Below the pieces are notes generated by a model. It had not been told where the DNA came from. It made no database searches and saw nothing but the letters and a program-made list of their open reading frames with translations. 64,000 nt of DNA from Nothopassalora personata (Eukaryota > Ascomycota > Dothideomycetes > Mycosphaerellales > Mycosphaerellaceae), in the NCBI GenBank assembly GCA_033816765.1, contig CM066296.1:1488001-1552000 (forward strand). The letters run 5' to 3'. The first letter of the stretch is position 1; every line of letters starts with the position of its first letter. This document shows, one piece after another, positions 20,863-34,500 of this stretch. Position numbers and translations under genes: made by a program.

Positions 20863-22437
20863 ATGTCAGCTCTAGTGGACGCTCTCACGAACACGATTTC
20901 AGGCATTGCTCACTCTCAGGCAAACTCGCCTTTCCAGCAATGTATCCGACATGCCCTAGGAAATCATGGCAAGCAGTTCGCCTTTCCACAAGATGTGCTG
21001 TACCAAGCACAAGATGTGCAGCCATACAACCTTGATCATCCTATCATACCGGCCGCTGTTGTGTACCCAAAGACTCCAGATGAGGTCTCGAATGTGGTAA
21101 TTTGTGCTCACGATGCTGGCGTTGCAGTACAAGCCCGTAGTGGCGGACATAGCTATTGCAACTATGGTATCCACCGAAGCAGTGGTGTCTAATTGCGCGA
21201 TCTGACAATTCTCTAGGCCTGGGTGGCGAAGACGGCGCACTGTCTGTTGACATGAAGCACTTCAATGACTTTGACTATAATGCACAGGACCAAAGCATCA
21301 CTTTCGGACCCGGCAACCACCTCGGCGACCTGACAGACAAGCTGAAGCCGCACGACAGAGTTGTGGCCTACGGACCTAGCAGAGACATTGGTGCAGGCGG
21401 ACACATGACGATTGGAGGAATTGGTGTGCTCGGTCGCCAGTTCGGTCTTGGTGCTGATCAGATCAGATCCGTCGACGTTGTATTGGGCAATGGCACGCAA
21501 GTCACAGCAACCGAGAGCACGAATTCGGATCTCTTCTTCGCGATCCGCGGTGCCGGATCCTCTTTTGGGATCGTCACGAGCTTCAGGATGCAGACTGCAC
21601 CTGCCCCGAGAGAGGTCACGCAGTTTGCGTACAACATCACTGCAGGAAAGGCAACAGACCTGGCTGACACGTTCAAGCAATGGCAAAAGTTCATCGCGGA
21701 TCCAGATCTGACGAGGCTCTTTGGCTGTACTCTCACGCTGACGGAAGGACTTCTGATCTTTGGCGGGACATACTTCGGCTCGAGACCTGAGTTCGACGAG
21801 TTCAACATGGAAGCTATCCTTCCCAACTCGCGCTCCAGTCTCAAGGTCCAGAGCGACATCGTCACCAACGCTTTCAACGACATCGGCGCCCTCGCCCTGG
21901 ACCTCTTCGGCGGCGTCCCAGCTCACTTCTACGCGAAAAGTCTCAAGACGACACCCGATACTCTGCTCTCCGACGATGCAGTGGATGCTATGTTTGAGTA
22001 TATTGAGAAGACAGACAAAGGGACGCCGATCTGGTTCGTCACCTGGGACCTCGAAGGTGGTGCGATCTCGGATGTGGATCAGAGGTCAACGGCTTATTGG
22101 AATAGAGATGCGTTGTATTTCTTGCAGAGCTATGTGGTTAGTCTGTTGAAGGATGTTGGCGAGAAGTCGAAAGATTTCCTGGATGGGTTGAATCGGCTGA
22201 TACAGGAGAAGAGTGGTGCTGATGAGTCGGCTTATCCGGGATATGTTGATGAGCGGTTGTCGAGTCCGCAGAGGCGAGTCCGTTGGATTGAATGTGACAT
22301 GAGCTGTGCTAATGCTTAGATGTAGGTCGTACTGGGGAGACAATGTGCCGCGATTGCAGGAAATCAAGGCTGCTGTTGATCCTCAGAATGTTTTCCGCAA
22401 CCCTCAAAGTATTAGGCCTGCTGGTGGTCGTTCCTGA
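20863..22437 (+). CDS. FAD-linked oxidase of the berberine-bridge-enzyme family
   Basis: Three exons: 20863-21166, 21217-22273 and 22326-22437, 1473 nt and 490 aa. Intron 1 is a normal GT-AG of 50 bp. Intron 2 (52 bp) needs a GC-AG pair (donor GCGAGT), the only junction that joins the conserved C-terminus. The FAD-binding (PCMH) domain has [11 protein letters not shown], whose His is the usual 8-alpha-histidyl FAD attachment site, then [20 protein letters not shown] and [19 protein letters not shown]. The BBE C-terminal domain ends with [20 protein letters not shown] and NVF. Such enzymes oxidise sugars, alcohols or alkaloids with O2. No signal peptide is evident, unusual for the secreted sugar oxidases of this family, so the protein may be cytosolic or the start lies elsewhere. 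Confidence 0.87.
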
Positions 22438-24993
22438 ATTTGGACGAACAGCTATTGTCGATCTGCTGTAGAGGGCATGTGCATGGGCCGGGAATGAACG
22501 TGTATACCTGATTTAACGACGAACATTAACGTCGAGACCCAGTATGCATTCAATGCGTGACCATATTGCGTGACATGTTCTGAGCGAGATGATGCCTCCT
22601 ACCGAGAACACACGGTGTTGCCTGCCACAGAGCAGCGTGCGATACTCATACATTCTGGACCTCATAAGTTGCACGAGGTTGACCTACAATCCTAAGCATA
22701 CAATCGTAAGCATATATTATGCACCCACTGTTCCTACGCTTGAACTTTTTAGTCAAAATTGACAGTGGTGGGTCTATATACGTCGGGGACGTAGCATAAC
22801 TAATTATAAGAAGGGAGCGACGTAGGCACTTTACAAACAAGGGAGGCCAGACGAGGTAGTACGTGCTTAGCAGTGAATACATCTTTCTTACCTAGAAATA
22901 GACAGAAGACATGGGATATATAAACTATGCCTAGGGTTGCACAAGAGGTCGAGATATGCCACGTATTGCAAGAGCCTCAGTTCAACTTCGCAACAGTGTG
23001 CTCTTTATCATTACTCTTTGCCAATCTCTACGGCCGTACTATGCCTTCATCCCCATGTCGACTCCCACGTGGCTAAGACCGGCTTGGAATCTCCTGGTCG
23101 CCATGCCACTTAATCACATGCAGCCAACCCTCACCCACGATACTATAGTATGCCGCATCACAGACCACGCCAAAGATCGAAGATCATCGGTCGCTCCGTT
23201 CCCCACTCTCTCAAGTCCCCACTCTCAATTGCAGTGAACTGTGAGTCCCCCAAATCTTCACCATCTCTTGGCATGGATCTTTTATGCAGACCCATGTTCG
23301 GCATCTGTGAAATGCCGTAGCCGACGTCTCGCACAAAGCTTCGTACGAATGCGATGAGGTAATACTGAGACGGAGCTAGGTCCAAATCCGTTCAAGGCGC
23401 AGCAGCGCAAGCCCGCATCTTTGATGCGGTCGATGGAAGATGCCGTGACGTGAATGCGAGAATGAAACCGGTCGTCGAAGGTCACTGCCCAGCTTTCGTA
23501 CATTCGCGACCCGCGACCCGCGTTCGTGTTCTGTGCAGTCACGCGACGTAATGGACGTGTGGACTGAAAATTTCGAAGCGAGATGGTAAGTGGGGGAAGA
23601 TGGAAAACCGTTTATAGGAAGATGATGTTACGCTACCGGTCAATAACAGTGCCAAGATATGAATCGTTATCCATTGCTGCATATACAATTGTACAGGCTA
23701 ACTTACATATACCAAACGAGGACGGAACACCAGCTCACCGAGCCGATGCCGAATAATGAGAACAGCTGCTACACGGCAGCCCGAAGCACAGGGACGTCAC
23801 TGCGACGCTCTCTCTTGTCCCAACGGCAGAACTGATCATAACAGGCGGCTGGTCATTCATTTGCGCGAGGGTGCCTTTCAACCAAGAAAGTGGTCCGCCA
23901 GTGCAGAGCACACGCTTTGCGGCGTCATTCGCTGCTTCTCTACCACGGGAGCCACACTCTGCGGCCGCCCTCACCAACCGTGCTTTCGAAGTAAAGGCTG
24001 GCCCCGCGGAAAGTGATGGGACCTTTCGACGTACGTCATGCAGCACAGCGTTGCTCGATTGGACACTTCTCGTGGTGTTTGATGCTTGTTACTCTCGGGG
24101 TCTCAGATGTGGTGAGTACTGTGCAAAATCAGGACAGAGCTTGCCATTGGAGTCTCTACGTCGAGGCAGTGGATGGCCAAACAACCTCAGTAGCGATAAG
24201 CACTTGACTGTTGTGATCCAAGCTCGCTACTTGCCGCTTATGCACAGAATGTTCCTCGCGCTAGGAGAGCACTCCGAGCTTGCAACCACCTCTCGGAACC
24301 CAGTCGCCTGGTTTGTTTGTGCGTCGTTTGGCCAAGCTGACGCTGTTGCATTGTATTTCTACGTTGACCAGAGAAAGCAGCAAGCGCGGAACAAACCCCA
24401 GGAGGTCGAGCTATTGGACGAGACTTAGGCCTGCACTGAGATACAACCACATGATCAACAGCGGTACCATTGGCAGTCAAATACCCTCAATTAAACAGAC
24501 AACCATGCTGGATGCGTAGCTATGCTTTCCGGTAATCTATTCAGAAAGCGGACCTTGGAACTACGGTATTCACTTCAGCAGTCAAATCATATCCGCACGG
24601 ACGGCGCGGATGGTCTGACGATGCTTTTTTTGTAAGTCTCGTGGAATGGCACCGCACACCTCGCTGCGGTGCTGCGCCAAAGGTCCGAACAAGCTCCAAG
24701 AACTGTGCGAGCAAACATGTATAATATGACAATTCGTTCTTCAATCCCTTAAGAAAAAGGCCGTTTAGCCGGTCACGCCCTTGAGGCTCTGCTCTGCCAG
24801 CTGCCAGGGCGCGCACTGAAGTGCAAGCTTCCGTCACCAATGCTCCATCTAGACGGCGATCAGCTTTAGAGATGCATGAGGGCGACTTTGCACGTGGCTG
24901 GCGGGACGTCGTTCGTGACTGGGCGACAGCTTTGATGATGTGTCTACTCTCCATAGGGCGGGTCCTACGATCGGATATACACCGCAAGCGAGA
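22438..24993. other. Intergenic region, about 2.5 kb, no gene supported
   Basis: No frame shows domains or spliceable continuity. Between about 22680 and 22900 the DNA is AT-rich with an imperfect hairpin (ACCCACTGT at 22723-22731 against ACAGTGGTGGGT at 22762-22773) and could be a remnant of a small DNA transposon. The rest is featureless to me. Confidence 0.35.
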
Positions 24994-26053
24994 TCACTCG
25001 ACCCAAGCTACGTAGATGGTTCTGCTGCCGTATGTCTGGCCCTTCTTGAGCACGACTTGCTGCCTCCACGCGTCGTTGTTGATGGCGTTGACGTATCGGG
25101 AAGCTTCAATGCACAATCCACTGCGCTCTCCTCTGGCTGGTGCTCCATCATGTGCTGGGACATTGATGAATCTGCCGGCATAGAATTGAAATGCTGGCTC
25201 AGTGCTCAAAGCCTCTAGATGGATCTTGGTGTTGGGGTGATAGAGCTCAATCAGCTTGTTCAAAGGTCCCTTCCGCGTGTCAAGTGGTATGCTGGCAGGA
25301 TCGGAGTTTATAATGAAACAATGGTCCGGATCTGGCACTGTAGCACCGAGCACGAATTCCCCGTTCGCAGGGATGCCAGGGAACGGCTTGATCTCGCCAG
25401 TAGGAATGCTGACCTCATCAACCACTTGATGCAAGTTCGAGGACAGCTTCACTCTGGTCCCCTCAATCGTGGGCCCATCTGAGATGTTGAAGTAGCTGGA
25501 CACAGTCAGGGTGAGACATGTCTGAAGCATTGCAGGTCTTCTCGTACCTGTGATTCGTCAAGCTGACTGCTGTCTCTTCGACCTCATCACCAACCAGCTC
25601 TGCCTCGTACTCGATCTCCAAGGTTGTCTTCTCTTTACCCTCGCTCTTGTCGACGTAGGCGGTGTACCATAAGCGCAGCTCCACTGTGCCTGGAAATCCT
25701 TCCTCGCCGTCTTTACTCAGATATTTGAAAGCCACAGCTTCTCTGCCATTGCGGGTGACAGGAGTTGGGCCTTCGAACTCCTTCTTGCCCCAACCCTGGA
25801 CGCCTCCATGTAGTGTATTTGGCCCATTGTTGGCTGCCAGCTCATAGCTCTTGCCGTTCAAGCTATTGATCTTCGCTCCTGAGATTCTGTTCGCATACCG
25901 TCCGATGTTCTCGCCGAAATAGGGTGACTCGCCCCTATAGCCCTGAGCCTCTGGAAAGCCTAGCACAATGTTTCGACCGCCGATTCTGAACTCTTGGATG
26001 ATTCCGCCTTGGGGCAGGAAAGTGAATGCATCAGAGAACTTTGGTTCTGCCAT
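24994..26053 (-). CDS. Aldose 1-epimerase (galactose mutarotase)
   Basis: Two exons: 26053-25548 and 25495-24994, joined across a 52-bp intron (donor GTACGAG, branch CTGAC, acceptor CCAG), 335 aa. Splicing creates NHSYFNIS, the conserved core motif of the family. Other hallmarks are GENIGRYANRISGAKI with its substrate-binding Asn-Arg, NTLHGGVQGWGKKEF with the catalytic-site His, DPDHCFIIN carrying the second catalytic His, and a C-terminal ERSGLCIEAS with the catalytic Glu. The enzyme interconverts alpha and beta anomers of aldoses, feeding the Leloir pathway and hexose use. No signal peptide, so intracellular. Length is normal for the family. Confidence 0.92.
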
Positions 26054-27248
26054 GTTTGGCGACCTATGAAGTATTGATTGAAAGAAGTGAATCAAAGATC
26101 TTTCTCTCACTAGGCTGAGCTTTGCTCGAGAGCTGTTTCCTCAAGGAGCACAAAGAGGTACCCAGACGTGGTCTTGAGAGGTTACCTAGGACCTGGTCAA
26201 GGTGGAGCCGGTGTTTGACGCTCCACGAACGGCGCTATTTAGCCTAATGACACCGCAAGTCGTGTTCTTGCGTGTCCCATGCCTTTCTTCTATGTTATGT
26301 AAACACATGATTGTGAGACTTTGAGCTCAACATGGAACGGAGAACTCGTCTGGAAAAAATGTCTTTCTGCGTGAGAAGTGGAGTTGGAGAGTGACAGCAG
26401 AGATCCGTTGCCATGGATGCAACCACGGAAAGTCATGGCATCCATACACCGGACACTGGTCCCTGGAACACGCTATGGAAACTCGACGATTATTGTTTGA
26501 TTTACACAAATGCAACCCAGCGCCATGTCAAGAGCTCAATCTACCCCTCTCCAAGATTTCAAGGACCAGTGAGATGAGACGACATTTTCTCACAAAGACT
26601 GCTCGACCTTGACTTCGCACTTGCGCACTCGAAATAGTAGTAACCCAGCGACCTGCTCAATGATGTGCTCGAGGAGCCAGGGCTGGCGACATGTCCCTGT
26701 TCACGATGGGACAAGGCTAGACTCTGGCGTCTTTGCTGACCACGAATGCACTCACCGGCGACATTGGCCGAAGCTATTCACGACGAGTGAGCCAACATTT
26801 CCCTCTATCCTCCGCGGTAGGTTCATCGCAGGACCAGGAGATGAGAAAAGAGAGCAGATGAGGTCGCAGCATCTTGATGCATACAAAATATACTGGAGCA
26901 CAGTGAAAGCCCACCATTGCGAGTGTCCCGTTTAACAAACAGAAGGCCGCAGCCCCAGCTCTCCCCTTCGGCAAGGTCTAACAAAGGATCGCATCTATTT
27001 TGGACTCACAGAAGAGTTGACATCCAACTCCATCGCTAAATTGCAGCAGTGGATACCAAAAACCACATCCATTACAAGCAGCATTGTCGCTTTTCTCCGG
27101 TACAAAGCCAAACCTGGACCAGCCATCGTCTCTGGACTCGATCGGCGAGTCGGGGGTATCATTAACAAGCTCAGAAATAACTGAAGAGGGGTAGCTGCAC
27201 GTCCCCATCGAGAATCCAAAACACAAGGTATCTCATTGGAAGTACTCC
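26054..27248. other. Intergenic region, about 1.2 kb
   Basis: Holds the promoter of the aldose epimerase gene and the 3' region of the Zn2Cys6 factor. No coding or repeat feature is convincing. Confidence 0.35.
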
Positions 27249-28402
27249 TTAGTTCGCTACCTGGATGAACTGAGCAAAGTCTGCATCCATTGGGTCGATG
27301 TCCATGGCGTATGTCTTTGGTACGTTCGCCCATGTGTTTGGCGGAGCTCCTGGGTACACGGGTGGGGAGAGTGTCGCCATGTTCATGTCGAAGGGGTTGG
27401 GTGTGACATCCCAGCTGGCGAAGCCGTTGGTTATCTCTGGCACGTTACCAAGATTGTGCTCGAGTTCTGGCGTCTGCATGGCATAACCGGCTCGCATCAT
27501 CATCTCTGGTCTGCTTGTTGCGGTGTACCAGTCGTCTTGGTAGAACTGAGGGGTCGATAATGGAGAATTCTGCTGCAGTGGGGACGGTTGAGCTGCGGGG
27601 AAAGATTGTCTCTGTTGCCTTGGAGCTGGGACAGAAGCTGGGCTGTCTCGTGGTGGTGAAGGCGGAGCGCTGTGGTACAAGCTCTCCTGCTTGAAGGTCT
27701 GTGGTTTCGACATCGAGGGTGTACTGCGGGAGATTGATCGAGCGTGACCATGCTGGCTGTGCTCCGACTCCGAGCTGAAGGATCCTCGCCGTTGTGTGAG
27801 AGCAACGCCTTGTGCGATCAGACGACTCTGGAGGCTTTCGCAGTCGTCTTCAAATGTCTCGAGCTCCCCGCTGCCGTCGTGCTTTTGTTCCAGGAGGCCA
27901 AGTGCTGCGAGAATGTCGTGGGTAAGAGGAGCGCCGTTGGTCTCGCTCAAAGCGTCGCCTTCCCACACCTCGGCGCTTCGGAGTCGCTTGTACATTTCTT
28001 GGAGGCCATTGACTAGTTGCGTTTGTTGTTGCTCAAGCATCTCAACGTATCCTTTGGGGTAGACCTTGTCGTGAGACTTCTTGCGCTCACTGGCATTGAT
28101 CAGTGCACGATCGTCTGGACATTGTTGTAATGCGCTTACCCAAAGACACAAATTGCATTATCAGCTTTACAGCGAGAGCACGGATTGGATCCGTCACACT
28201 TGCTTTTCTTTAATCGACATCGATCACAGGCTTTGCACACGCGTTTCCTGATGCCATCCGATGTCGAGTCCTGAGAGGAGGCCCTTTGAGGTTGTGCCAT
28301 CTTGTTCACAGGTGAGTGACTTGACTGCGGTGTCATGGTATGTGAGTGATATGAGGCAGCAGTGTTGTTGAGGCACTGAAGCTGCCCTCTGTGGTGCGAC
28401 AT
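27249..28402 (-). CDS. Zn2Cys6 binuclear-cluster transcription factor
   Basis: Two exons, 28402-28140 and 28089-27249, with a 50-bp intron (GTAAGC...GCCAG) placed just after the zinc cluster. The 1104 nt give 367 aa. The Gal4-type cluster is CKACDRCRLKKSKCDG followed by NPCSRCKADNAICVFG, with spacing C-x2-C-x6-C-x6-C-x2-C-x6-C. The linker SHDKVYPKGYVEMLEQQQTQ leads into a predicted dimerisation coiled coil. The remainder is a Ser/Pro/Gln-rich, probably activating region without the fungal-specific middle homology domain, hence the short length. In-frame ATGs at 28336 and 28300 are alternative starts; 28402 is the first ATG. Target genes are unknown. Confidence 0.88.
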
Positions 28403-29074
28403 GGGGGGCGTCGTTTGGTCTTGTATGTAGAGGTGGATCAAGGTCAGCCAACAATGCTTATTCAGGTAGTGGGTAGCTGATCAACAGTGGTCGGATGCGG
28501 AGCGCGAGTTTTGCGGATTGGACTCGAGCTCCAGGTGCCGGAGGAGGAAGTGGATATGATATAGAGGGCTTTGAGCTTGGTCAATGGACGGCGTGGACAG
28601 CGCAATCATCAGGCCGCGGAGTCAGACAGTCTACCCCTAGTTGGTACAAGCTGATGGGGCAATCCTAGCAGCAGAGCCCAGCAATTGTGCCCACGCTCAG
28701 CAGACGGAAACCCATCTGCAATCGACCCGTTGACGACATATGCCTACAGGGATAATCAAGCAATGCCGTCGCCGCTCCTGGACCCAGGGCGCGACGGCAG
28801 GCATGCAGCGAACTGGGTGACTGGTGTTGCAAGCAAACCCCTACACTCGTCAGGCCAGGCGTGCAGTCTTAGCAGCAAAGTCTATTGGCCGTGGCTCGAG
28901 TGGGCAGTGAGCCATCGAGAATTAGCGCGTGGTGCTGCGGCACTGCAAGTGTTGCCGAACATGTGAGAAGAGTGAAGCTGTCGGCCGGTCGTCTTTCATC
29001 AGTATCCGAGCTCCGCACCCAGCTTTACGCCCTACCCAAACCCGGACCAAACGTATACCCGGCCGCACGACACA

Positions 29075-29095
29075 ATGATGATGATGATGATGATG
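29075..29095. repeat. ATG trinucleotide microsatellite, seven units
   Basis: Seven perfect ATG units in intergenic DNA. Confidence 0.9.
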
Positions 29096-29848
29096 TTGGC
29101 CATCTTATCGAGAGATGGTCCTGTGCTTGTCGTACTGTATGAATTGGGTTATCGATGCGACTGCAGAATTCGCTCATCGTCGTCCTCATCATTACCACGC
29201 CTGGACAGCATAACAACCCGCGTCAACACATGTGAAGACTGTGTCCACAAATCCTTGACTTCCTTTACCGCTGTCGCACGATCCTTCGGCAGTCAGTCCC
29301 TAAGGCTGTGCGCCATGTGCTCGCACGAACTGCTTACGTTGCGTGAGTGAGGCGCAGATCCTGCGCGCAGTCGCTCCTTCTGAGTGGTCGTCTACGGCAT
29401 TGGTGGTTGACCGCGCATTATTCATTGCTGCCTTGGGTCACTGCGTTACAGGCTTGTCGAGGTTCGTAGCGACGCTCGCACGCTACACGAGCGTGCTGCA
29501 CTGGCATCTAACACGGAACTTTCCAAGCTGAGACAAATGCGAAGGTGCTAAAATCGTCATTCACGCGGTACCTCCTTGGACTCAATCTCCTGGCACTTGC
29601 AGGACGTGCTCGTTATCGAGAGACCGTCTTCGGTGAATAATTCAAATCGGATAACCCTAGGTCGGAGCATCGAATCACTGTACGTCCACAGCATGAGCGA
29701 TTGCTTTGTCTTGATTACATGATGCGTGGCTCCACCAGACGAGAGCCGGCTGTGAAACCTGGTGATCGACTCGCTGCAGCGAACAAGGGCCCTGCCGTCT
29801 AGCCCTTGCAGATACGTCCGAAAGTGGTCTCTGGACGATGGAACTCGG

Positions 29849-29888
29849 ACCGTGATATCACCGTTTGGACCGTGATATCACCGTTTGG
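29849..29888. repeat. 20-bp tandem duplication
   Basis: The unit ACCGTGATATCACCGTTTGG is present twice head to tail (29849-29868 and 29869-29888) without differences, a recent local duplication containing the palindrome GATATC. Confidence 0.9.
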
Positions 29889-31374
29889 ATTTCTTAGCAT
29901 CCTTGATCACTATGACAACGGTAGAGCGGTCTCGGCTTCGGCTGCTGAAGCACGACCTCACACCGTTCTGCTACTTTCTGAGCACTCTGCCCCGAGCTTT
30001 TGCTCCACACAAGAGAGAGTACTACAGGATGGTGGCTATCGACGAGACTTAAGTTCGTCTGCATTTGACTAGCTAGCTTCTGGTGTTGAAACACGAGCTC
30101 TGTCTGGCCAACATCAATCACTATGACCATTATTGACCGACCACATTTGGATTTTGAGAGTGGTACCTCAACGCGCAGATGTTGGCTATCGAACCGAGAT
30201 GCCAAACCGGCCAACCGTGTCCCGTGAAAGCTTCAACGACAGTCAGCACTCAGCTCGGTGAGTAATGGTAGGATCAAGTCTGTAACTCTATTTGGACCAG
30301 AAATGCAGAGTTCCACGTTCGGCGTCGAATTGTAGATGTCTCAGCAGAAGAGACTGCAACCTTCATCCCGGCTACTGCATCTCGACGAGAAGCGTCGCAT
30401 ATTGTTCTGGAAGCTTGCCCATACCTCGAGGCACAGTAAGATGCTGCATTGCACCATCGTCATGATGATTATGTAGTCTCAGAGGGTGCTGCATGATCAC
30501 CTCCGCAGATATTCAGCGCGGGTCTTACTAGAGGGGAGCACTGTTGAGATGCACTGCACGATGGCATGTTAGCCATGAGAGCTACAAGCTTGACTACTCC
30601 ACCAACGTTCTGCCGGGGCGCTTTCTCAAAGAGGTTTTCGATTTTAAGTACTCGCATATCCCAGCCATTGCACCACAGCTTGAAGTAGCTTTCATGGCAG
30701 ATTGAAGAAGCGCTTGTAGCAATCTGGATAAGAGTCGACAAGGAGCCCTCATGGAGTACACACCCTGTTGACTCGTCACAAGATTGCGACCTAGTCAGGA
30801 CTCTGTAACCGCAGCTTGACTTCGTAGCGGCAGCTTTCAGCGCTTAGGTTCTTTACGGTAAAGCTGCTCGTACAGATTGACCCACCAACTCAGTTCTGAT
30901 CGGGATGCGAGTGTTGTACTTGGATTGTACGAATTTCTGCGACGCCCGCCTGAATAACATTCCAAGGAACGACGGACCAGTGACGGTTTTAGGTATCAGT
31001 CGCTCGTCGCAGCGCGTCTTAGGCCTTTTGGCTTGGCTCGACTCGAAACACGTAGTGCGAGATGCCTCGAGGCGAGCAAGAGCCCAAGGCGTGCACAGTG
31101 ACACTACTATGATCGGTTTGATTGCAAGCTTGGGTGTGGCCTGTTCTCGTGTTGCTAATAGCGATGATCCCCCTTCGGTTTGTCGCACCCGTATGGCGTA
31201 CTGGCCCGGCTCAACTCGAATCACGTGCTCAACGCACATCTCAGTAACCAGTTCTGTCTTACTGTGCTCTATCAATCACAAGTCTATAATATCATGGCCG
31301 AATACCGCTTGTTTAGATAAGATCACGTTACATAGATTGTGTTAAGCACGTGATTACGTTCAGCCGGCCGTAGG

Positions 31375-31382
31375 GCGTGACA
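31375..31382. other. 8-bp target-site duplication of element E, left
   Basis: GCGTGACA, identical to 63766-63773 at the other end. It still contains CpA and TpG, so RIP stopped at the element border here. Confidence 0.75.
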
Positions 31383-31565
31383 TTACCTTAGTAAACTTAG
31401 ACTCGCCGTAGGAATTGGCTTTAGCTTCGCCTAGCGCACGCGCTAGGCTTGCTTAAGCTCGCTTTAGCTCCGTTAAGCACGGTTCTATACTGTTTAGCTA
31501 ATTAGAGGGCTAGAAGTAGTAATTTACGTAGCGAGTCTAAGACTAAATAGGGCTATTTTAGTGTA
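31383..31565 (+). repeat. Left terminal inverted repeat of element E
   Basis: Shares three blocks with the inverted right end: ACCTYAGTAARCTTAGAC, CTTTAGCTCCGTTWAGCACG and TAAATAGGGC plus TTTTAGTGTA. It also contains its own inverted pair CTTAGACTCGC (31396-31406) and GCGAGTCTAAG (31531-31541), so this end can fold back on itself. Confidence 0.7.
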
Positions 31566-34500
31566 TACGAATTTAGCCCTATATACAAATAAGTACTATT
31601 ACATTCGAAGGTATACATCTCTATTACTACGTTACTCTATCGCCTTAATAACTACTATATTCGATAGCGCACGCTCGGCGCTTTTAATTAAATTAACAAT
31701 AGCGTCTACTACCTATTAGAACGTCCTATAATTACCGTCCGCGCGATACTACTCCTTATTATACGCATTTAAAGACGTAGAGTTAGAAGGATTATCCGAG
31801 GGCTACTCCGACGTTAATATTAACCCTCTAGATAGCGATAAAGAGGAGGATTATATCGGATTTCCTCTAAGTATACTAGTACGCCCGTGCCTACGCCCGA
31901 CGTCGATATAAATATAGGTAGTACGCGGACCGACTAGACTAACAAGGAGGTATATACGACGGTAGGACGATAGTATACCGGCGTAGGAGAAGTTATAGTC
32001 TATCGTAAACCTCTTACGTAGCTATAACTAGAGCCTTTATAGATTCCTATAGGCCTAGGTAGGCGTAGCGCCTAGTACCTCGAGCTATAGCGTATCGCTT
32101 AAGTTAAGGTACTATAGTACTACGGAGTTACGTCGGAAAGTATTATATCGTTCGATTAAACATCGGTCGATTAACGCTATACTATATAGACGAGGATTCC
32201 GCCGTAATTAGACTTCGACCTTTTGCGCTCTAGAGGAGCTTAATAGTCTAGTAGGCTATTATCCGTTCGGCACCTTTTAGTTAACCGGCGGTACTAACAT
32301 CGATAGTTTAAATAACATAGATTTTACGGTAGTATATAAGATTATCTAAACTAATACTCCTATCTAGCATTAAATACTACTACATTTTATAAGTAACTTC
32401 CGATTATACTAGACGAGCTAATTTCGTAGTAACGCGCTAGACCGGTTAGTATAATAGCGTATATTCTTTATTATAGCGTCGGTGTTATATTCGAGAATAG
32501 CTAAATAATCTAATACTCTCTATTTACTCGTATTAATATATCTATAAGGATCTAGTACTAAGTGACGGTGTATTAATATACTATATAGGTTAGGTATCTA
32601 TCGGAGCTATACTACTAGTAATCGGTTATTAACTAGTATTATAGAATATAGTAAGGTACGTAGGACAAGTCTATAAATATACGTAATAGTATACTATAGG
32701 CGTACTATTAAATAGCTACTACATCTTTATAATACTTAATCGCCGTCTTGCCTTATATCTATATATATATAGCTACTAATTTATATACTCGCTACGCCTT
32801 ATACGGTTTAGAACGCTTAATTACTACGGTGTAACACTAGTATCGAGACGGTAGGATATACAGTTTAGAACGCTTTATAACTATAGTCCTCTTTAAGTAG
32901 TAAAGCTAGTAGCTAGGTATTACATCGAGGCGCTTCTATAGATTGAACTGTATAGTTTAGAACGCTTTATAGCTATAGTAATCCTCCATTTACGAAGCGA
33001 ATTGAGACGCGTTCGTAGATAGGGCTCTACGCTTTAGTATACTTTAGTATACTTTAGACCTAACTTCCCTACTCTCGATACACGAAGCCGTTATTATATC
33101 GAATCCGTAGCTTACGTATGTCTAGATCTACCTCCGCACTATAGGCTACGATAAGTAGACGGTACTTAACTATAATAATATAAACTTTAAGGATCCTACC
33201 CGCTATAAGGTATTAGGGTATAAGGTAATGTAGTATACTAGAACTACTACTTAAGTCGTCTATTATTCTACAATTCTAGCTTCTAGCCTAATATAAGATA
33301 TATATACTCCGTCTACTTCCCTTAATATAGACGACATCTACGATACGCCTAGCCTATAAGACGATACTACGGAGCGGGAGATATTAAGAGCTATTATTAC
33401 TAATGCTATTAAGGCTATCTATAATAAGCCGATTAACGAGATACTAAAGCTTAAGGCGATCGTAAATCCGGAGACCCTCTACACCTACCTAGTAATACCT
33501 TAGCTAGATGTACTCGCCGATACTAGACCGACGGATTATCTATAGTATAGCTCTATTCCCGAGGACGAAGGCACTACCGAAGGTAATATACGGGTACACG
33601 AGCGACTTATAAAAGTAGAACTAGGCTTAAAGTCTAACGCTAATCTAAGGTCGTTCGTTAAGGATATATTTAGTAAGCGACTTTAGCTCGTCTATAGTAA
33701 ATAGCTTATATCGGAGCGTATTCGAGTAGCTAAGGTTTAGTAGTAGTATACCTAAGGCCGATTCGATCGTAGAGAATAGCTCCTTAGGGTACTAGTATAG
33801 TTCTATATCTAGATAAATCTACTCTATACTATCGTCCGTACGTACTAGGACCCTCCGTCTCGTAATAAGCATTATTATTACACTATCTCCTCTAATTGTA
33901 CTACCTAGAACCGGACCTAATATAGTCGCGAGAACATTAAGTATTACCTTATAGAGCCTCTAGTCCGGCACGGCTTTAACTCGCGGGTCTTATTATTGTT
34001 TTATAAAGTACTAGAGTAACGTAAGATTATACTACCGGTAGGAGTTAATACTAATATATCCTAAATCGACAGTAGCTAGCTTAATATTAATAGTTTTGTA
34101 TCCGTAGACGAAATATATAAGGGCCGTAAGGCTATAAGGGGATGTCGTAATATATAGTACGCCTACGATCTTCTAATCGTAGATAAACTAAAGCTTACTT
34201 TCTTCTATAGACGCTATACGCGTCTCCTAGTGTACGCCTACGCGTTACGTACGGCATACTAAGCCGGGTATAGCCGTATTATATATAAGGGTTAGCTATA
34301 GGCTACCCTTATAACTACCTCCCCTTCTAGGACGAGCTACCCTTAGCTCGCGGCTTTAGGAGGTTTCTATATAAGTAATCTATCTACTTCTCGTAGATTC
34401 CGTTACTATACGATCCGCCTACGGGTCTCGTACGTGTCGTTATCGTAGTATAGGTAGGTGTAAAGTTATAGTTACCGGGTTAACTAACTCGAGGGTTTAA

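Larger units (their letters stand above)
28403..31374. other. Gene-poor region between the Zn2Cys6 gene and the transposon island
   Basis: About 3 kb. The left end is the Zn2Cys6 promoter. Frames are short and incoherent. Besides a trinucleotide repeat and a 20-bp tandem duplication, nothing is recognised. CpA and TpG are present at normal levels, so RIP has not spread into it. Confidence 0.4.

Noticed and set aside
10629..22437. Secondary-metabolite cluster (two esterases, FAD oxidase, carrier)
   Set aside because: No backbone synthase or linked regulator, and housekeeping genes lie in between.
22680..22900. Remnant of a Tc1/mariner (Fot1-like) element with a hairpin
   Set aside because: Inverted segments are short and imperfect, with no TA duplication or transposase; mentioned only in the intergenic entry.
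23871..24428. 185-aa plus-strand frame
   Set aside because: No domain, low-quality composition, overlapping frames on both strands; likely chance.
30905..31345. 146-aa plus-strand frame next to the island
   Set aside because: A comparable frame lies on the opposite strand, with no motif and no start context; treated as intergenic.
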